DNA of 64,000 bases from Chloroflexota bacterium (GCA_022564545.1 JADFLG010000003.1:1-64000); one strand, 5' to 3'; positions 38,279-46,927 are shown, numbered from the stretch's first letter. A program made the numbers and translations. The notes: generated by a model not told the origin, from the sequence alone.

Positions 38279-38490
38279 TAACTGCCCTGCCTTATCTTGA
38301 GTTCTTCGAGTACGGCCTCGGTTTCCGCTGCAATTTCGGTCATCGTCAGTTGCTCAAGATCGGCGAACGCCTTCAACCGCTCGGAATCCTCGGTCTCTTC
38401 TTCGGCGAAAATGTCGTCGAAAATGTCGTCAGTTCCGCCTTTGGCTTCGTCGTCTTTTTCGGTTGTTGCTTCGGTGTCCGGAGAGGCCAC
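38278..38490 (-). CDS. Small acidic protein between arlJ and the hybrid kinase
   Basis: 70 aa, GTG start, stop overlapping the kinase start by one base. Strongly acidic in the first half ('DEAKGGTDDIFDDIFAEEET'), helical and amphipathic in the second ('DLEQLTMTEIAAETEAVLEE'). No match to a known family. The tight coupling suggests it is a real gene, perhaps an adaptor between the archaellum base and the kinase; that is speculation. Confidence 0.62.
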   Translation of the reverse strand: MASPDTEATTEKDDEAKGGTDDIFDDIFAEEETEDSERLKAFADLEQLTMTEIAAETEAVLEELKIRQGS

Positions 38491-38536
38491 TGCACTTCGT
38501 CTTTCTCGCCTGGCCGGCTGGCGCTACGCCGTTTGA

Positions 38537-40111
38537 TCAGGTTGCGGGTGCCGAAATCGTGGCGAAGACCATTCTTGATGCCGGTGGGATCAGCGTCAAC
38601 ATCAGGCCCGATACAATCATCATCACACCAAGTTGGTATCCGGCACGCATACGGTGTCCACCACTGGCGGCCCATGGAGCCACCGCATTTGCGATGGTAA
38701 AAACCACCACTACGGTAATGATGATTAAGTTCAGGAACTCAAAATTTACGTTGGCAAACGTGTTGAACCCGCTCGAGTTAGCGATGTCGGGTATGTTTGC
38801 TCCTGAAGCGGATGGGTCGACGGTATCCGTATCCAATAGCATGCTCGAGGCGAATAGTTGCATCACATTTACGATGAAAACCAGGAGCCCGACCATTGCT
38901 GCATGAAGCGGAATCGTAAGGTATCCGAACGTCTGGGCCACGAGGGCGCGCTTCTCCCGGAGAACGCTGATTTCGGCCGCGAAGAATGCGGCGGTCTTGC
39001 CCGTGATCAGCGGATTGCCACCGATTGTGAGAGCGTCCCAGAAAATGTTGATGGTCCGCTCAATCAGTTCGGAGCCGGTTTCGTAGATGAGGTGGTCCCA
39101 GCACCGGTTGGGCGTGATGCCTGAACGTATCCGGACTTCCAATCGCCGGAAGTAGGGCTCCAGCGACCCAAGAGACCGCCGGTCGATTTTGCTCAGGGCG
39201 TCGCTCACGGTCGTTCCAATCGCGTCGGTTACACCGCCGAGCATCCGGGTCGCCGTCGCGATGTCGGCGTCGATTCTGAGAAGCCGTTTCGAGTCGCGGT
39301 TCATGAGGAAACCAGACGGCAACAGGCTCAGTCCGAGAACTATGAAACCAATGCCCAGCTGGCCCTGTGTGATGGCGATCGCCGCCAGGCCCAGTACAAA
39401 TCCCGCCGGCACCAGGTACTTGAACAGTTTTATGGCTACCATCTGGTTCGGGGCGCTCAGGCCCGCAGTCCGCGTGTAGCTTTCCTTGGGAGCCGCAAGA
39501 TAGATAGTCCAACTGCCGATGATCGCTATCATCATGGTGACCATGCCCGTCATCAGAATCATTCCGGGCCCGAGGCTGTAGATCATCATCGAAATGATCG
39601 AGACCACGACAATCAGGCCAGCTGATACGATCATGGCCGAGTAGGCATCGGTCCACTTGCGCAGCGATTCGATGTTTGTCTCGTACGTGGCGCGGTACAA
39701 CTCGGCCATCACGGCCGCTTCGCGGGTAAGGAACTCTTCTTCGTCTTCACCGGATGAGAGAGAACCCGACATTCTCAGGAGAAGCGTCGAGACCTCATGT
39801 TCCTTCGTGCGGTCGGCAACCGCGCGGCAGGCTTCCGAGTAGTCGTACTTCAGCCGGTTCACAAGCGTGTTGATATCGACGAAGTACGGGGTAGTCGACA
39901 GGTTTAAGCGAGCGGCGTAACTGAACATGACATCGCGCGAGGCCTTGGCTGTGGCCATCGACGCCATGTAAGAGATGTGTGTAAAGAGGTCGAAGGCGAG
40001 CGTTTTCTTGTCGACTTTGCGCCTGTTTGCGATCGCGCTTAGCGCGTTGTCTTCAACTGCCTTCTTGGCTTTGTCGCCGAACCCCAGACGGGAAATAATG
40101 CCCAGTGCCAT
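38537..40111 (-). CDS. arlJ: Archaellum platform membrane protein ArlJ (FlaJ)
   Basis: Integral inner-membrane platform of the archaellum motor, related to GspF/TadC; 524 aa. A cytosolic helical T2SSF-like domain (~1-165) contains 'LLRMSGSLSSGEDEEEFL', characteristic of archaeal FlaJ. Membrane segments follow ('AMIVSAGLIVVVSIISMMIY', 'MILMTGMVTMMIAIIGSWTI', 'FVLGLAAIAITQGQLGIGFI'), then a second cytosolic domain (~290-410) and C-terminal membrane helices ('LHAAMVGLLVFIVNVMQLFA' and the last ~70 residues). It begins 3 bp after arlI, the conserved archaeal gene order H-I-J. Confidence 0.9.
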   Translation of the reverse strand: MALGIISRLGFGDKAKKAVEDNALSAIANRRKVDKKTLAFDLFTHISYMASMATAKASRDVMFSYAARLNLSTTPYFVDINTLVNRLKYDYSEACRAVADRTKEHEVSTLLLRMSGSLSSGEDEEEFLTREAAVMAELYRATYETNIESLRKWTDAYSAMIVSAGLIVVVSIISMMIYSLGPGMILMTGMVTMMIAIIGSWTIYLAAPKESYTRTAGLSAPNQMVAIKLFKYLVPAGFVLGLAAIAITQGQLGIGFIVLGLSLLPSGFLMNRDSKRLLRIDADIATATRMLGGVTDAIGTTVSDALSKIDRRSLGSLEPYFRRLEVRIRSGITPNRCWDHLIYETGSELIERTINIFWDALTIGGNPLITGKTAAFFAAEISVLREKRALVAQTFGYLTIPLHAAMVGLLVFIVNVMQLFASSMLLDTDTVDPSASGANIPDIANSSGFNTFANVNFEFLNLIIITVVVVFTIANAVAPWAASGGHRMRAGYQLGVMMIVSGLMLTLIPPASRMVFATISAPAT

Positions 40112-40114
40112 TGC

Positions 40115-42058
40115 CTAAAACACTCCGTCTTTGATGGCTTTGGCGATTGTGCGGTAGACCTCCTGGTAACCCTCAAGGCCCGATGCGGCCAGCTTTTCCA
40201 GGATCCTGGCACGGCGCTTTACGAGCGAGTAGATCTGGCGTCGTCGCGCAGGTGGGTATCCACGGGCCGGCGCGATGATCTGTTCGAGGAGATAACTGTT
40301 GTTAAAGCCGGTAAATTCGAATGTGTCGGTAACCGGGTCCCACTGAAACACTTCGACGAATGAGAACGCATCGGCCGCCGAATCGTAGTTCACGATTTCG
40401 TTTATCGAGATGGCCCGCCTGCCCACGGATCCGTCTGGCAGCCGGACGGCAACCTGCATCACCGCGATGTTCAGGTTGTCGATGTAGTTCTTGGGCACCA
40501 GGATCGGGTCACCGACGAGACGCTGGATAAGCTTCTGGACTGAAGACGCGTGGAAGGTGGCCATGACCGGGTGACCGGTCTGCATGGCCTGGAATGCGAT
40601 AAGGCCTTCTTCACCGCGGATCTCACCAATGATGATGAATTCGGGGCGTTGCCGCAGTGCGGCCCGCAGAAGGTCGAACATTCCGACGCCCGAATCGGTC
40701 TCGCCGGATTTCGGCTTTCGGGTCACTTCCTTGATCCAGTTCTGGTGCGGTACGTTCACCTCGGCCGTGTCTTCAATGGACACGATCTTGGCGTTCGGTG
40801 GGATGAACGTGCAGAGCGCGTTCATAAGCGTCGTTTTGCCCGACGCAGTTTCACCGGACACGAACATGTTCATGCCGTCTTCGATCATGATCGAGAGATA
40901 TGCAGCCATCTCCCAATTCAGGGATCTCCACTTGCAGAGCTGGATGATGCTGATCGGGTCTTCTGAGAACTTACGAATTGTGTAGTTCGTGCCCCGCAGC
41001 GAAACGTCCTGGCCGTAGACGATGTTGATACGTGAGCCATCGGGAAGCGAAGCGTCGACTACTGGCTGCCGGAATGTAACCGGCTTCTTGATGCGTTCCG
41101 ACAACCTCAGGACGTGTTCGTCGAGTTCGGCGTGTGTCTTATACCCGAACGAGGCCTTCATCGACAAGAAAATCTTGTGCTCGATGAATATCTGACCGAC
41201 GCCACTGCACGAAATATCTTCGATGTGGTGATCGTTGATCATCGGCTGCAGCACGCCCAGGCCGACTTTTTCACGGACCATCGAATACTTGATTCCTTCA
41301 AGGTCGTCTTCGTTCAGGCCGTACTTTCCGGCTATGTCAAGCGTGCTCTTCGACCCGCCGCCGAAGAGTTTCACGAGCGGGGCTAGCAGGCTCGACTTTT
41401 TCTTTGGCCTGGCAACTGCCGTTTCGGTTTTCTCAGCTACAGCGACTGCAGTTGAATTAGATTCGCCCCCTGCGTCTGTTCCGGCCGAATCTTCCGCACC
41501 TTCTGGGAGAGCAGGCGGTTCGTCTTCGGCCTTTTTAATCTCTTCACCGAGAAAGCCCTTCGGTAATGCGAGGATCTCATCGATCTCCATCTCGACGGGT
41601 TGTTTGAAGATTTGAGCAAGCACCCAGCGCAAAATTCCGGCGAGCTGCTGATCTCCTTCGGCGGCTTCAAGTTCGTCGGTGTATTCGATCAGGCCTTCTT
41701 CAATGTCGGCCATGATCTGAGGGAACTTCGGGTGCTCTGCCGATGGTTCGATCGCTATGTACCAGTCGCGAATGCCCTCGGGGTCGGCGAAAACGTGGAT
41801 GAACGTTCCACCTGCATGCGCCTTGTAAATGATGTTCGGACTATCCTCGTCGCCATCGCTTTTTTCGAGTTCCTCGTGGTACGTGGGGATGCCGATTTCT
41901 GCGATCGGCAGGCTATGCAGGTAACGGAGCAGGAATGAGTTTTCGAGTGCGGCTTCCCTGAGCGCGGTCGGGAGTTGCTGGACGAGCTCGCAACTTTCGC
42001 TATCGCACTCGTGATCGCGGGTATCGATCACATTGAACGGGAGTTCGAATACTGCCAC
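40115..42058 (-). CDS. arlI: Archaellum motor ATPase ArlI (FlaI)
   Basis: Hexameric secretion-type ATPase that powers archaellum assembly and rotation; 647 aa. The N-terminal ~150 residues contain the FlaI segment 'IIYKAHAGGTFIHVFADPEG'. A low-complexity linker (~185-235, Glu/Ala/Ser-rich then 'RPKKKSS') is longer than in most archaeal FlaI. The ATPase core has Walker A 'VSGETASGKTTLMNAL' (~residue 400), an Asp/Glu box around 'VSIEDTAEVNVPHQNW', Walker B 'FIIIGEIRGEEGLIAFQAM' and the His box 'GHPVMATFHASS'. The order arlH-arlI-arlJ and the N-terminal domain distinguish it from PilB/TadA/VirB11 ATPases. Confidence 0.92.
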   Translation of the reverse strand: MAVFELPFNVIDTRDHECDSESCELVQQLPTALREAALENSFLLRYLHSLPIAEIGIPTYHEELEKSDGDEDSPNIIYKAHAGGTFIHVFADPEGIRDWYIAIEPSAEHPKFPQIMADIEEGLIEYTDELEAAEGDQQLAGILRWVLAQIFKQPVEMEIDEILALPKGFLGEEIKKAEDEPPALPEGAEDSAGTDAGGESNSTAVAVAEKTETAVARPKKKSSLLAPLVKLFGGGSKSTLDIAGKYGLNEDDLEGIKYSMVREKVGLGVLQPMINDHHIEDISCSGVGQIFIEHKIFLSMKASFGYKTHAELDEHVLRLSERIKKPVTFRQPVVDASLPDGSRINIVYGQDVSLRGTNYTIRKFSEDPISIIQLCKWRSLNWEMAAYLSIMIEDGMNMFVSGETASGKTTLMNALCTFIPPNAKIVSIEDTAEVNVPHQNWIKEVTRKPKSGETDSGVGMFDLLRAALRQRPEFIIIGEIRGEEGLIAFQAMQTGHPVMATFHASSVQKLIQRLVGDPILVPKNYIDNLNIAVMQVAVRLPDGSVGRRAISINEIVNYDSAADAFSFVEVFQWDPVTDTFEFTGFNNSYLLEQIIAPARGYPPARRRQIYSLVKRRARILEKLAASGLEGYQEVYRTIAKAIKDGVF

Positions 42059-42066
42059 TTAGAAAC

Positions 42067-42774
42067 CTATGCCGATGCCTTGGAGATCGGGATAATTTTC
42101 ATGCCGAGGTCCGGCTCGATATCGAACGTGACGATATTTCCTGTGGTCTTCGTAGCGCCGCGGATTTTCGCCACCTCGAGAATTTTCACGAGCTGGTCGC
42201 CAACTTCCTCCGTGCGGAGGGTCAGGTGGGCGTCACACATTGAACGGAGCCGCGCCAGCGTTGTGTCGTCGAAGGCGTAGGTAGACGCCACGTTGATGAT
42301 GGTGCGTGCCTCGCCGACCAGCACCTGGCACGCTTCGAAGTAGGCGGCGGTGTCTTCCCATGAGCCACGTGTGACGAACGTCGTGAGCGAATCGACAACG
42401 ATCAGGTCTACGCGGGGGCCGTGGGCGATATTTCGGAGTATGGTGTCGAAGACCTGTTTCGGCGTGAGCTTGTTCTTACCGACAGATATGGGGTAGATCT
42501 TGAGCCGGCCCAGCAGTAGAAATTGCATCACCTCGAGGTTCAGGCTGCTCATCTGCCGCAGGAGGCTCTTGGTGGTGTTCTCAGTGGTAAACAGGGTTAC
42601 CGTCAGGCCGGCCTGGAGCGAACCCCACATGAGTTGCTGGGAAACCACGGATTTTCCGGAGTCGGACTGTCCTTCGAGCAGCGTGAGAGACCCGAGTGGA
42701 ATTCCTCCACCCATCTTTTTGTCCAGTTCGGGTTGACCCGTGGATACGCTTACTAGACCTTCTGTGCCTGCCAT
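42067..42774 (-). CDS. arlH: Archaellum KaiC-like ATPase ArlH (FlaH)
   Basis: 235-aa RecA/KaiC-fold nucleotide-binding protein that sits under ArlI in the archaellum motor. 'GGGIPLGSLTLLEGQSDSGK' then 'SVVSQQLMWG' holds Walker A (~residues 24-43); Walker B is 'VDLIVVDSLTTFVTRG' (~113-128). Ends 'VTFDIEPDLGMKIIPISKA', as archaeal FlaH does. It lies 9 bp before arlI. FlaH is specific to archaella and absent from type IV pili and Tad systems, so this gene is the strongest marker of the cluster's identity. Confidence 0.92.
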   Translation of the reverse strand: MAGTEGLVSVSTGQPELDKKMGGGIPLGSLTLLEGQSDSGKSVVSQQLMWGSLQAGLTVTLFTTENTTKSLLRQMSSLNLEVMQFLLLGRLKIYPISVGKNKLTPKQVFDTILRNIAHGPRVDLIVVDSLTTFVTRGSWEDTAAYFEACQVLVGEARTIINVASTYAFDDTTLARLRSMCDAHLTLRTEEVGDQLVKILEVAKIRGATKTTGNIVTFDIEPDLGMKIIPISKASA

Positions 42775-42826
42775 GATTGGTTTGCGTCTTACCCGGTGGG
42801 GCTGTCACACCTCACCGATTAGTGGG

Positions 42827-43357
42827 TTAATTGGTGAAAATCGCGGTGACCGTCACACCCTGCTCTACGGCCAGTGTCACCGTGTTTGACGAGCTGGTGG
42901 CCGCTGCGGGCCCCAGTTCGGCTCTGATAATGAATTCTTCACCGGGATTCACGATTCCGGGTTGGTATACCTCCGGGTCCAGGGTAGCGGCATCCTCATA
43001 AATTCCGGTGAGTGTCCACTCCCCCGCAGAAGGAGTCGCAGAGGTCGTGTATGTGAGCCATTCGATTTGCAGGCCACTTCCCGATGCTCCTTCGTACCAG
43101 ACAATGAGGTCCCAGTCGCTAATCTGGCGCAGTTGCGACTGCCCACTGTTTGCGACTGTGAAATCGAGCCTGGAGTTCGATATCACCGAGGTCCCCAACG
43201 ACGAGACACTCGTGCGAGATATCTCGCCAGTCTTATCACGCACGGCCTTTACGCTGACGGTGATCTTGTCCTGCGAGTTGACAGAGCTGGTCGCATAACC
43301 GGCCATGGCAGCCAGGATGATCATTACGGCGAAAAGGGCCACTATAAGACTGGCCAT
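42827..43357 (-). CDS. ArlF/ArlG-like archaellum stator protein (copy A)
   Basis: 176 aa. One N-terminal membrane helix ('MASLIVALFAVMIILAAMAG') without a class III signal motif, then a beta-rich external domain (~40-176). 'FTVANSGQSQLRQISDWDLI' and 'IVNPGEEFIIRAEL' resemble immunoglobulin-like strands of ArlF/ArlG, which anchor the archaellum motor to the S-layer or outer structures. It shares the '(S/F)-(E)DWD-x-(I/V)VxYE' segment with its neighbour at 43408. Position just before arlH matches arlF/arlG order in Euryarchaeota. Whether it is F or G cannot be settled here. Confidence 0.75.
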   Translation of the reverse strand: MASLIVALFAVMIILAAMAGYATSSVNSQDKITVSVKAVRDKTGEISRTSVSSLGTSVISNSRLDFTVANSGQSQLRQISDWDLIVWYEGASGSGLQIEWLTYTTSATPSAGEWTLTGIYEDAATLDPEVYQPGIVNPGEEFIIRAELGPAAATSSSNTVTLAVEQGVTVTAIFTN

Positions 43358-43407
43358 GATTCACCCCCATCCCGGTGATAAGAGCGTTTGATTAGCGTGT
43401 GCATAAA

Positions 43408-43941
43408 TCAGCCATCGAAAAAGATGGTTCCGGTCAGGCCAGTTGGCGTGGTGACGGTAACTTCGCCGGTCGTCGAAGCCTCGACACGTGGGTTGAGACG
43501 GACCCTCATCAGCATCTCTTCCAGGGGGTTGAGCCTGCCTGGTTCGATCAACTCAGCCACAGAGTTGTCGTAATCGATCCAGAACGAGGCGTCGGTCCAC
43601 GTGTTGTCCGATTCGGTCGCCGAATACGAAAGGTGGATAACGGTTTCGCCAGGTGCGCCGCGTTGTTCGTACCGTACCGTCACATCCCAATCTTCGAACG
43701 ACCCCAGGCTCCGGCGCCCATCGTTGGTGATCACGATGTCTACCCGGGTGGAGCCTGCATTGGTATACGCAGTTGTCGATACCAGGCCGATGGACGTTTC
43801 CAGCTCGGCCACCAGTCGTTCATTGCTAACCGCAAGAGACAACGTCCTGTCGCTGCCTGAATCCAGGACGGTATTGACCGCGGTCATCGTTGAACCGATA
43901 ACCAGGAACAGGGCGATTAGTGAAGTTAAAGCTGTGCCCAT
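43408..43941 (-). CDS. ArlF/ArlG-like archaellum stator protein (copy B)
   Basis: 177 aa. N-terminal membrane helix 'MGTALTSLIALFLVIGSTMT', followed by a predicted beta-sandwich; 'DIVITNDGRRSLGSFEDWDV' and 'IEPGRLNPLEEMLMRVRLNP' parallel copy A, indicating an ancient duplication. Expected to sit outside the membrane around the archaellum base. It is 50 bp upstream of copy A in the same direction, consistent with cotranscription. Confidence 0.73.
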   Translation of the reverse strand: MGTALTSLIALFLVIGSTMTAVNTVLDSGSDRTLSLAVSNERLVAELETSIGLVSTTAYTNAGSTRVDIVITNDGRRSLGSFEDWDVTVRYEQRGAPGETVIHLSYSATESDNTWTDASFWIDYDNSVAELIEPGRLNPLEEMLMRVRLNPRVEASTTGEVTVTTPTGLTGTIFFDG

Positions 43942-44000
43942 GGCGTATTTTTGGGAAACCGGGTTTTACGAAGCTGGCACCGTGTAGCCGGCTTTGCCGG

Positions 44001-44534
44001 CTACATCGAGAAGTAGCTCTCCGCAGCGACTCCGTTCGGTGTAATTACCCGTATGAAGTAGGTACCGGTCGGTTTGGTGCATGCGCCGGGGCAGCCATCG
44101 TCGAACTTGATGTCGAATTTGACCGTCGTGGCGATGCCCCATTCCGTCGCGCCACCCTCAAGCGTGTACGACCACTGGGGGTAGCCGCCGCCAGCATCGT
44201 CTTCGTGCGGGATCCGCTCGATGCCACCCGGCTGACCGAAGAAGATGTCGACCTCGGCGATGGCGGGAATTCGGATGTTGCCTACGTTTTTGCTCCACAC
44301 GTAGAAGTCGAACAACGAGTTGGAGTTTGTATCGACCCAGCTGCTTGCGGAGTCGAGTTCTCCGACTGATTGGACGACGGTAATATTCGTTCTTATTCGC
44401 TCGTCGACCGTGCCAGAGGCAGAAGCGACTGCACTGGAACTGCGAGTTACAGCCGGGTAAACGGCGTTCATCACGGCGACCGCGGCTATGATGCCGGCGA
44501 TCGTGAGCAGCATGGTCGTAATTGCTTTATCGAT
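44001..44534 (-). CDS. ArlF/ArlG-like secreted/membrane protein, third copy (start uncertain)
   Basis: About 177 aa from an ATC codon at 44534, which has AGGAG exactly 8 nt upstream and would give a normal N-terminus (Met-Asp-Lys-Ala-Ile then the membrane helix 'MLLTIAGIIAAVAVMNAVYP'). The next ATG (44513) is inside the helix and lacks a ribosome-binding site; an ATG at 44627 adds 31 polar residues that run through the AGGAG. After the helix comes a beta-rich domain with 'FDFYVWSKNVGNIRIPAIAE' and 'TYFIRVITPNG'. It lies between the ArlD/E-like gene and the other two stator-like genes. Could instead be a minor pilin-like subunit. Confidence 0.68.
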   Translation of the reverse strand: MDKAITTMLLTIAGIIAAVAVMNAVYPAVTRSSSAVASASGTVDERIRTNITVVQSVGELDSASSWVDTNSNSLFDFYVWSKNVGNIRIPAIAEVDIFFGQPGGIERIPHEDDAGGGYPQWSYTLEGGATEWGIATTVKFDIKFDDGCPGACTKPTGTYFIRVITPNGVAAESYFSM

Positions 44535-44721
44535 GGCGGTCTCTCCTGGGGCTGGACGTGTGTGGCAATTGCCCTGGTTTCCCTGGCTGTTGCCAGGCGC
44601 GGAATCCCCGGCCAACTTGCACTTCATTCAATGATGAAATGCGCCCCGTATATCTACGCGGGAATATGTTGTGGGTTAGGTGGGGACGGCAGAAGTCCGA
44701 GCGTAGAAGCTGGTGCTTTTC

Positions 44722-45702
44722 CTACGCGATCAAGCGGTCGAGTGGATCGTCTTCGACATCCATCAACATGCTCAGGAGTCGGTTGCTGTCGGTGCCGGCG
44801 CTGGTGTCCAGAACGCCTTCCATGCGCACCATCGCCGATACGATTTCGCGCACCGGTACCTGCACGGAAGGATCTTCTTCCGTAAGTGCCATCAGGTGAT
44901 GGAGGACTACCCGGGTCGAAGGTGCAATGCGTCCCGCGGCCTCGAATGCGTCGAGCATTATTTCCGTTCGGTTCGCACCGAGCCGATCGGTGGTGACGGC
45001 GACCCAGCGTACCAGCCCGGCCATCGTGAGGACGTCGAAGTTCGCCGTGACCGGCGCCAGGGCGCTATCAGCAGCCCCATCAGCCCCGTCAACGGCGTCG
45101 GTGCCGTCCTGTGCCTTTCCGGAGCCTTCGAGTTCGGGCTCTTGTCCTGTATTTGCCGGTTCCTCATCCAGCTTGAATTCTTCCTCGATTTCTTCAGGAA
45201 TCTCTTCCTCTTCTTCGAAGTATTCGTCCGGATCGGACACCGCTGACGGCATTCCCCCGCCGCCCCCGCCGTCATCGATGATTTCTTCCTCGACGTAGCC
45301 GCCGTCGGGAATTTCCTCGATGATTTCGTCAACAGGGTCGTCCGCGGCGTCATCAAGGTGTTCTTCGACTGATTCCCCGTCCCCGTCTGCGCTTTCGAGG
45401 TCTTCGTCCCCGTCGCCTTCTCCGTCGTCACCGTCGCCTTCGCTTACAGCCCCGGCGGCCCCGTCGGCCCCGGCAGTTCCTTCGGCCCCGGCAGGGCCAC
45501 TGCTGCCACCGCCCATGAGGTCGTCAAACTCGATCTCGTCCTCGTCTGTCAGGGCATCGTCGACCGCGTTGAACGGGTTGGTCACGTCTAAAATGTGCTC
45601 GCGGATATCGAGCAGCGTTTGCTGGACCTGGTTCTTGATGAGATTAAGCTCGTCCTCGGCGGTCTTCAGACCAGCTTTTATGCGAGCGTCTTCAGCAGCC
45701 AA
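44722..45702 (-). CDS. ArlD/ArlE-like archaellum cytosolic protein
   Basis: 326 aa, TTG start 2 nt after the mini-ORF stop, with AGGGGA upstream. N-terminal coiled coil (~1-45), a long very acidic low-complexity region (~50-190, rich in Glu, Asp, Gly), and a C-terminal globular domain (~215-326: 'NFDVLTMAGLVRWVAVTTDR', 'EIMLDAFEAAGRI', 'VREIVSAMVRMEGVLD') that matches the FlaD/E domain of the archaellum cytosolic ring (ArlC/D/E). In Archaea that ring receives chemotaxis input through CheF. The acidic linker is unusually long here. Confidence 0.75.
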   Translation of the reverse strand: MAAEDARIKAGLKTAEDELNLIKNQVQQTLLDIREHILDVTNPFNAVDDALTDEDEIEFDDLMGGGSSGPAGAEGTAGADGAAGAVSEGDGDDGEGDGDEDLESADGDGESVEEHLDDAADDPVDEIIEEIPDGGYVEEEIIDDGGGGGGMPSAVSDPDEYFEEEEEIPEEIEEEFKLDEEPANTGQEPELEGSGKAQDGTDAVDGADGAADSALAPVTANFDVLTMAGLVRWVAVTTDRLGANRTEIMLDAFEAAGRIAPSTRVVLHHLMALTEEDPSVQVPVREIVSAMVRMEGVLDTSAGTDSNRLLSMLMDVEDDPLDRLIA

Positions 45703-45704
45703 TG

Positions 45705-45836
45705 CTAGAACTCATCCCCTGGTGAGAGAACCCTTGCGCGAATGTCGGCGATCAACGGGAACACCAATTCTTTAAGAAGCCGTATCTCTTCTTCCAGATT
45801 TTTCAGACGCTGTTCCAGGTCCATTTCTTCGGCCAT
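45705..45836 (-). CDS. 43-residue coiled-coil ORF in the archaellum operon
   Basis: ATG at 45836, stop TAG at 45705-45707; GGGAG upstream. Product: 'MAEEMDLEQRLKNLEEEIRL' continuing 'LKELVFPLIADIRARVLSPG', ending DEF. A heptad-like hydrophobic pattern suggests a short coiled coil. It is placed where archaea carry arlC and is 2 nt before the ArlD/E-like start, so it is probably translated and coupled. It may pair with the ArlD/E coiled coil; function unknown. Confidence 0.6.
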   Translation of the reverse strand: MAEEMDLEQRLKNLEEEIRLLKELVFPLIADIRARVLSPGDEF

Positions 45837-45979
45837 GGTGCTTGCGTCTCCCGGGTATCCTGTATCTATGTTTCGTAAACGGTGTTGATTTAGGTTCAGC
45901 TAAAAGCGAATGTTTCGCCAATTCAGTCCTGGTTGCCGGTAGCTGACCAGGAGCACCGAATTGTTACGAGGCTGAGTCT

Positions 45980-46696
45980 TTACTTGAGGTCCATGACCGT
46001 GTCGAGCCTGGGTGGTGAGGTGCGTTGGATTGTCAGCACTGCGCCGCTCTCTGGTTTGACTTCGAGGGTGAACTGGTCGTTTGTACCAATGAGTGTGCCG
46101 GAATCCTGCAGGATTCCTGATGCGCCGTTGACGTCTACAGCGGCATACTCGCCAACACTATCGTCGGATCCTATTGCAGTACCTGTATTGCGTTCGAGCA
46201 ACCAGACGGTGATTTCCGCCTTTTCGCCCTCTTCCAGCAAGCTGTCACCGTTGTCGTTACCTACCCAGTCAAGTGTCCACGGGACATCTGGCAAATGCTG
46301 GTTCTTGTCTGTGAACGAGATGACTGTCCTGTACTCGGCGTTAGATACGATGTCCGGGTCAGTACCGTCCTCGCCTTCAGTGTAAGGCGCTGTCAGGTCG
46401 ACAGGCTCACCTGCAATGGCGTTAGATACGAAGAACGACACTTTGTAAAGTGTCTCTGTGGAACCAACCTTGCCCTTGTAGGCTATGACTGACCCTCGTG
46501 GTTCGATGGAACTCTTGGCTTCTTCGAGGCCTGCGAACACCGTCTCTTTGGACCGCTCGGAGGCGAATATGCCTGTCGAGAGGACCGTGAAAGCGAATAC
46601 GGACGCCACGACCACGAATGCAATGAGAATGATTGCGGTCTCGAGACCGGTGATTCCCTTTTCGTGCATTGGCGCACCGAACTTGTGCGTAAACAT
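45980..46696 (-). CDS. Archaellin (ArlB), copy 1 (operon-distal)
   Basis: 238-aa filament subunit. Class III (archaellin/type IV pilin-like) signal: a positive leader ending in Lys-Gly, cut before Ile-Thr-Gly-Leu-Glu ('EKGITGLETAIILIAFVVVA'), followed by the hydrophobic core helix and 'FASERSKETVFAGLEEAKSS'. The outer domain (~70-238) is beta-rich and differs from the other copies mainly in the middle; it ends 'SPPRLDTVMDLK'. AGGAGA precedes the ATG. The 39-bp element lies upstream (46842-46880). Closest to the ArlD/E genes, with no strong terminator after it. Confidence 0.9.
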   Translation of the reverse strand: MFTHKFGAPMHEKGITGLETAIILIAFVVVASVFAFTVLSTGIFASERSKETVFAGLEEAKSSIEPRGSVIAYKGKVGSTETLYKVSFFVSNAIAGEPVDLTAPYTEGEDGTDPDIVSNAEYRTVISFTDKNQHLPDVPWTLDWVGNDNGDSLLEEGEKAEITVWLLERNTGTAIGSDDSVGEYAAVDVNGASGILQDSGTLIGTNDQFTLEVKPESGAVLTIQRTSPPRLDTVMDLK

Positions 46697-46841
46697 TTAC
46701 GTGTCTCCTGGTTTCCGCCTCCAAGGGGCGTGGCCTGAATGGTCTTCCTCATTTGCTGTCCCGGTGGCGACATACGACCGTATTGCCCACCGGGTAATTT
46801 CGGCCACACGTTCAATGTATTTGGAAACCGGATGGTCAAAC

Positions 46842-46880
46842 ATTGGGGGCACCCCAACGCCGGGGGTGGGCAAACCCACA
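46842..46880 (-). promoter_or_regulatory. 39-bp archaellin upstream element, copy 1
   Basis: On the minus strand: TGTGGG-N4-CC-N2-CC, then TTGG-N7-CCAAT closing the element; here TTGGGGTGCCCCCAAT. 146 nt before the archaellin 1 start codon. Confidence 0.7.
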
Positions 46881-46893
46881 CAGAACACGCACG

Positions 46894-46927
46894 AAAACAG
46901 CCACCTGGCTTCCCAGGTGGCTGTTTT
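46894..46927 (-). terminator. Hairpin after archaellin 2
   Basis: A 15-bp perfect stem AAAACAGCCACCTGG / CCAGGTGGCTGTTTT with a 4-nt loop; the stem ends in TTTT on the transcript side. 27 bp after the stop codon. Confidence 0.75.
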
